64,000 nucleotides of DNA, taken from positions 1 through 64,000 of the forward strand of contig NZ_JAHLEF010000013.1 of the NCBI RefSeq assembly GCF_018861755.1, read 5' to 3'. Positions 60,113-64,000 of this stretch are shown here, piece by piece. The DNA is from Clostridium sp. CF012. Lineage in GTDB: Bacteria > Bacillota > Clostridia > Clostridiales > Clostridiaceae. The notes under the pieces are model-generated. The model was not told the origin of the DNA, ran no database searches, and saw only the letters and a program-made list of their open reading frames with translations. The position numbers and the translations under genes were made by a program. Each line of letters begins with the position of its first letter. Positions within the stretch are counted from its first letter, which is position 1.

Positions 60113-60155
60113 CGCTCTTAAAGGTGTCTTCAATTTTAAAAACCAATCTATATAT

Positions 60156-60818
60156 TTACTTGGCTATAATTTGATTTACTGACCTTGAACCGTTATATTC
60201 TAAGCCTTCAATAAAATTATAGGTATATTTTTCATTAGAATTTTCAATAAATGCTTTAATCCAAATATGTCGAAGATTATAGAATACATTTACATCTCCA
60301 TTCACCATTTCCCAATATTTTTTATGAATACAGCTTGTGGTTTCCCATTCTAATATGTTATTTTCTGATTTTATAACCCTTGTTACCCTATCACAAGGCA
60401 TACCTTCTAACAAATAAATATTAAGAGCATTATATAATTCTTCTGCTCCTTCTGGCATTTCTTTTGCTTTTAAGGTTTCTCCGACAGTTTTACCTTGCTT
60501 ATTAAAACTTAACATAGCAATAGCTTCTGCTTCTTCTCCATACTTATTAATCATTTCTGTTATTACAAATGCTGTTCTAGTTTCAACTTTGCTAATTTTA
60601 TCTTGTAACCACCCATGTATATTTGATTTATCAATTATATCCTCTATACTTTTCGTGGTATCTATGGGGCTACCGTAAGCTAGGGACTTCTCACCCACCT
60701 CTTTTGCAATGTCACTGTATTTATCTATATAAACTTCTTTTAAGTCTTTCTCTAATTCCTCTGCTAATATAATTTTATTAAATAACCAGGTATGAATAGG
60801 TGCTAAAAAAGCGCTCAT
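60156..60818 (-). CDS. Conserved protein of unknown function
   Basis: A 220-aa soluble protein beginning SAFLAPIHTWLFNKI. Mainly helical, with a His/Cys-bearing segment (LLEGMPCDRV, TTSCIHKKYWE) near residue 140-170 that could bind a metal or heme. I have the impression of a clostridial family with a conserved FLxPIHxWLxNKI start, but cannot name it. GGAGGAAT ribosome site; monocistronic with its own terminator. Confidence 0.75.
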   Translation of the reverse strand: MSAFLAPIHTWLFNKIILAEELEKDLKEVYIDKYSDIAKEVGEKSLAYGSPIDTTKSIEDIIDKSNIHGWLQDKISKVETRTAFVITEMINKYGEEAEAIAMLSFNKQGKTVGETLKAKEMPEGAEELYNALNIYLLEGMPCDRVTRVIKSENNILEWETTSCIHKKYWEMVNGDVNVFYNLRHIWIKAFIENSNEKYTYNFIEGLEYNGSRSVNQIIAK

Positions 60819-60992
60819 TATTATTCCTCCTTCTCTACATTCTTAATTTTCTATATCTATTTATTCTTTTAATCTATATATCAATAATAATGCATAGAGC
60901 TTAAAATCACAGTAACTTATGTTACCATTTAAAATATTACTGAAGTTAATTACTATTATAGCAATGATTAATTATAAATCTTTCTTAAAAAT

Positions 60993-61016
60993 AAAAAGAG
61001 CTGCTAGCTCTTTTTA
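60993..61016 (-). terminator. Terminator of the 41-aa basic protein gene
   Basis: A 10-bp perfect stem (60993-61002 with 61006-61015, 3-nt loop), followed on the minus strand by TATTTTTAAG. Confidence 0.8.
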
Positions 61017-61045
61017 TAAAACCCATTTATTGAAAATCCATTTTA

Positions 61046-61171
61046 TTATTCATCAAATCTTATTGCAGATTTACGTTTTTGCTTCTTCATATCAGAAGCT
61101 TCAATAGTTTCTGGCTTTTTAGGCTTATTATCTTTTTCTTTTGCTGGCGACTTCATTTCTTTATATGGCAT
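61046..61171 (-). CDS. Small lysine-rich protein, 41 aa
   Basis: An ATG 7 nt after AAAGGAGTGAT opens a 41-codon frame: MPYKEMKSPAKEKDNK, then PETIEASDMKKQKRK and a final SAIRFDE. About a quarter of residues are lysine. Strong ribosome site and a terminator just downstream make it a convincing gene. Possibly a nucleic-acid-binding or spore-associated peptide; no family recognised. Confidence 0.7.
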   Translation of the reverse strand: MPYKEMKSPAKEKDNKPKKPETIEASDMKKQKRKSAIRFDE

Positions 61172-61232
61172 AAAATCACTCCTTTATTATGTATTTTTTA
61201 CTTTTAACATAATTTTATTCATACATTTATTT

Positions 61233-62432
61233 TTATTTTATGTATTTTTGAGGATTTTGGGCCTCTCCATTTTTTCTTACTTCAAAATGTAGATGAGGTC
61301 CTGTACTATTACCAGTACTTCCCACTTCTCCTATTTTTTCTCCGAGCTTTACAACTTCACCCTTTTTAACATTAATAACGCTACAATGTGCATATGTAGT
61401 TTCTATTCCCTCTCCATGATCGATTTTTATTACATTACCATAGCCATCCTGCCATGCTGCATAAGTAACTGTGCCATCTAATACAACGTTTATTGTTGCG
61501 CCAAAAGCCGCCGCTATGTCAACTCCTTTATGCATTTTCCCCCAGCGCATACCAAAGTTTGAACTTATACTACCTCTTGACGGGGTATTCATATAGTTAA
61601 GCCCAAGTATTATGGGTTTATAATTCCCCATAAATATTTCTTTATTTTGAACCGGTTTTATAATTTCCGACTTTAAAACCTTTTCAGATACCCTCTTGTT
61701 GTTCTGGACTATTACCTCAGTAGTAACCTGTTTAATGCCCTCTTTACCTTCATGTTGAATCTTTTTAACACCATTCATTAATGTACCGGTGGATTTTATA
61801 ATTGTAGTAGGGTATATTACTTGTTGTTTACTTATATTCCCTACGGTTTTGATATTTATAAAGGGTACTTGAGCTCTAGTGTTATATTTTATTAATTCCC
61901 TCACAATTTCAGAATTTTCATATAAATTCCCCATTTTAACCACAACAGATTCATAACTGATTTTATTTACTATTTCTATTTTTGTAATACTATTTAGCTT
62001 AGCTTCATTAGAGTAATAGTCTTTTACAGAATCCAAAATCTCTTTTCCTTGATTTTCGGATCTCACATATGCTATTTTCCTATTATCTGATTTCATTAGA
62101 AATCCATCCACTACTATATTGAATTTTTTTAACATTATATTCTTAAGGTTATCCCCACTCATAAACATAGCAACATCATCTACATTTTCACTATCTACAG
62201 TGAAATCTTCTTTTATAATTACATTTTTATATTTAGACTTAATTTCATTCTGTAATTGTTTATATGCTTTATTAAATTCCCTCTTACTTTTTACATAGGT
62301 TATTGTACTTTTCCCTATAGAAACCTTATAACCATTAAACCTATAAACGTTAAAATACATAATAGTAGCTGTAAGTATAAGTGTTATGAGTATAACACTT
62401 ATTTTCATTTTGTTTCTCTTTATAATATTCAA
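61233..62432 (-). CDS. Membrane-anchored G5-M23 endopeptidase
   Basis: A 399-aa protein. An N-terminal helix (about 10-28), a region of about 150 residues with weak LysM-like repeats, a G5 domain (about 205-270, QVIYPTTIIKSTGTL to SEKVLKSEIIKPVQN), and a C-terminal M23/LytM peptidase with HKGVDIAA, the second His in HLHFEV and YAHC. The zinc site is complete, so it should cleave peptidoglycan cross-bridges. This layout occurs in spore-cortex and cell-wall remodelling enzymes of clostridia. TTG start after AGGAGGT is plausible; an ATG at codon 9 is an alternative. Confidence 0.92.
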   Translation of the reverse strand: MNIIKRNKMKISVILITLILTATIMYFNVYRFNGYKVSIGKSTITYVKSKREFNKAYKQLQNEIKSKYKNVIIKEDFTVDSENVDDVAMFMSGDNLKNIMLKKFNIVVDGFLMKSDNRKIAYVRSENQGKEILDSVKDYYSNEAKLNSITKIEIVNKISYESVVVKMGNLYENSEIVRELIKYNTRAQVPFINIKTVGNISKQQVIYPTTIIKSTGTLMNGVKKIQHEGKEGIKQVTTEVIVQNNKRVSEKVLKSEIIKPVQNKEIFMGNYKPIILGLNYMNTPSRGSISSNFGMRWGKMHKGVDIAAAFGATINVVLDGTVTYAAWQDGYGNVIKIDHGEGIETTYAHCSVINVKKGEVVKLGEKIGEVGSTGNSTGPHLHFEVRKNGEAQNPQKYIK

Positions 62433-62659
62433 TATTATACCTCCTATGGCACTTACTTAATATGCCCTATATGGCTAATTTTAAACATTATTGAAATATA
62501 TTTTTTTAAATCTATGTTTAACTATATGGTATACTATACTTTGGATAATAAAATTTTTATAGACTGTGATCTTAAATATAATGTACATACTATAAATAAA
62601 TTGCAATTTTTCTATTTAAAATCATATTTCTATAATATAAAAAGAAAGGTAGTGACTTT

Positions 62660-63646
62660 ATGAGCACTTTCATGTTTAAAAATGAAAATTATAAATATAC
62701 TCCTGTGAGTAATATTTTTATTGATAAGTTTATGCCTAGAGCTAGGGGAGAATTCGTTAAAGTATACCTTCTTGGGCTAAAATATTGTGCATCCGGAGAA
62801 ATAGGTGCTACGTCTTCAGTTATAGCCAATACCCTTGGGCTTCTAGAAACTGATGTTGTTAATGCTTGGAACTATTGGAATGATGAGAGTCTAATTAAAA
62901 TGACTCCCATTGACAATATGGGCAATTTTAACATTGAATTTTTAGATTTATTAGATGTTCCTGATGAAAATATAAGAAATATAAATTTACTAGAGGAATT
63001 AACCAATTCTTCAATAAAAGGTATGCTTCAAGATATTGAAAAGCTATTAGCTAAACCTCTTTCGCCAAAAGAAATGACTATGTACTTAAGCTGGCAAAAG
63101 GATTATAGTTTTTCACCAGAGCTAATACTTCTCTTAATTCAATATTGTGTATCAAAAGGTAAAGTTGACTATAGATATATTGAAACTATTGCAATTGCAT
63201 GGCATGATGCTAACATTAAAAATATTGAAGATGCCCAATCCTATATAAAAAAACATGAGGATAAATGGATAAATATTAGAAAAATATTAAATTACCTAGG
63301 AATAAAGGCCCCAGAAATAATGAAACCTCAAGAACAAATATTAGATAAATGGATAAATGTTTATAAATTTTCGCTAGAAGTAATATTTAAAGCTTGCGAT
63401 ATCTGTTTTGATAGACTGGGCCGAGCTGATTTTAAATACATTGATGGAATTTTAAATAGTTGGTTTAAAGATGGTATAACCTCACTGGAGGATATTGAGA
63501 AAAAAGATAAAAAGCGAATACTTTCTACTAAAGGCAATACTGCTGGTGGAAAACCTGCCAAAGGAAGTTTTAATGATTATGAACAAAGAGCCTATGACTT
63601 TGATGAGCTAGAAAAAAAATTACTAGGATGGGATAATAATGATTAA
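62660..63646 (+). CDS. DnaD domain protein, replication initiation/primosome
   Basis: A 328-aa protein: an N-terminal winged-helix region (10-95, ARGEFVKVYLLGLKYCA), and two DnaD/DnaB_2 modules (about 125-205 and 215-295), each ending in IETIAIAWHDANIKNIEDA and IDGILNSWFKDGITSLEDI. These modules bind DNA during primosome assembly at oriC or restart sites. The stop overlaps the next gene, dnaC-like, by 8 nt, the layout seen in clostridia. AAAGGT ribosome site. Confidence 0.92.
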   Translation: MSTFMFKNENYKYTPVSNIFIDKFMPRARGEFVKVYLLGLKYCASGEIGATSSVIANTLGLLETDVVNAWNYWNDESLIKMTPIDNMGNFNIEFLDLLDVPDENIRNINLLEELTNSSIKGMLQDIEKLLAKPLSPKEMTMYLSWQKDYSFSPELILLLIQYCVSKGKVDYRYIETIAIAWHDANIKNIEDAQSYIKKHEDKWINIRKILNYLGIKAPEIMKPQEQILDKWINVYKFSLEVIFKACDICFDRLGRADFKYIDGILNSWFKDGITSLEDIEKKDKKRILSTKGNTAGGKPAKGSFNDYEQRAYDFDELEKKLLGWDNND

Positions 63647-64000
63647 AGGATATCAAACGAAAATATTAGCTTTATATGATAGGGTAAGAGAAGAAGAAGA
63701 GAGTGCCTTTAGAACAAGAAAAACTCACATAGAAAAAACTCATCCTGAAATTATTGAATTGGATCACAAAATAGGTAAGCTATGTATAGAATTATCTATT
63801 AGTGCACTAAAAAGCATACACAATAGAGATGAATATTTACGTGATCTAAGAGAAAAAATAGTAGATCTAAGAGTTAAAAAATCTGAACTATTAGTTTCTA
63901 ATGGTTTTGATATGGAATACTTGAATTTACATTATAGATGTAATAAATGTAAAGATACCGGTTTTCTTGGAAATAATAAATGCTCCTGTTTTAAGCAAAA
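63639..64000 (+). CDS. DnaC/DnaI-like helicase loader, truncated by window edge
   Basis: The first 120 codons of a protein continuing beyond the window. The part seen is a helical coiled region (about 1-95) followed by a zinc-binding motif, CNKCKDTG and CSCF, typical of the N-terminal domain of DnaI/DnaC loaders that deliver the replicative helicase. The AAA+ domain would follow outside. Overlap with the DnaD gene supports the assignment. Confidence 0.88.
   Translation, partial: MIKGYQTKILALYDRVREEEESAFRTRKTHIEKTHPEIIELDHKIGKLCIELSISALKSIHNRDEYLRDLREKIVDLRVKKSELLVSNGFDMEYLNLHYRCNKCKDTGFLGNNKCSCFKQ

Noticed and set aside
62256-62663. 135-codon rightward frame between the M23 and DnaD genes
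   Set aside because: Mostly antisense to the M23 gene and AT-rich spacer; no ribosome site.

Overview
The window reads as chromosome of a low-GC, spore-forming anaerobic Firmicute, most likely Clostridium sensu stricto. The reasons are the strongly AT-rich composition, strong AGGAGG-type ribosome sites with frequent TTG/GTG starts, a small acid-soluble spore protein, a clostridial-type acc/fab cluster using FabK as enoyl reductase, and a DnaD-family primosome pair at the right edge. No tRNA, rRNA, CRISPR array or complete insertion sequence was seen.

Layout. 0-4 kb: methionine aminopeptidase with a SEC-C tail (map), a CapA-like protein and an HD-GYP protein. 4.2-4.6 kb: a small protein under a textbook LexA-controlled promoter. 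4.8-10 kb: a secreted protein, an ABC transporter and a two-component system in one leftward operon, preceded by three direct repeats at 11-bp spacing that look like the response-regulator site. 10-12.3 kb: proC, a half-size spore protein gene and degV. 12.4-22.8 kb: the complete leftward fatty-acid operon fabT-fabH-acpP-fabK-fabD-fabG-fabF-accB-fabZ-accC-accD-accA. A FabT-type palindrome overlaps its promoter; two more lie at the promoter of the adjacent flavin oxidoreductase gene (22.9-24.0 kb), so both are probably controlled by membrane-lipid status. 24.3-27.7 kb: CorA, a zinc-ribbon protein, NUDIX, TspO and a staygreen homologue.

28-50 kb is an accessory region of mostly single rightward genes: methyltransferases, GNATs, NUDIX, VOC, CPBP protease, HD protein, ECF sigma/anti-sigma pair, AraC-GyrI regulator, metallo-beta-lactamase and dCTP deaminase. 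It also holds several decayed genes (three broken NUDIX genes, a possible HEPN remnant), two copies of a structured repeat, a near-duplicated promoter, a leftward xre-DUF3169-M50 operon, and a GNAT gene followed by a DUF692 (multinuclear-iron oxidase-like) gene.

50-64 kb: a DTW-domain tRNA modification enzyme, a small ferritin-like protein, a radical SAM/SPASM protein, DUF4097, a TetR-YhgE/Pip pair with a clear operator, a divergent cis-prenyltransferase, small cysteine-rich and lysine-rich proteins, a hybrid sensor kinase, a G5-M23 peptidase, and DnaD followed by a truncated DnaC-like helicase loader at the window edge.

All function calls come from reading motifs and context by eye. No database search was run.
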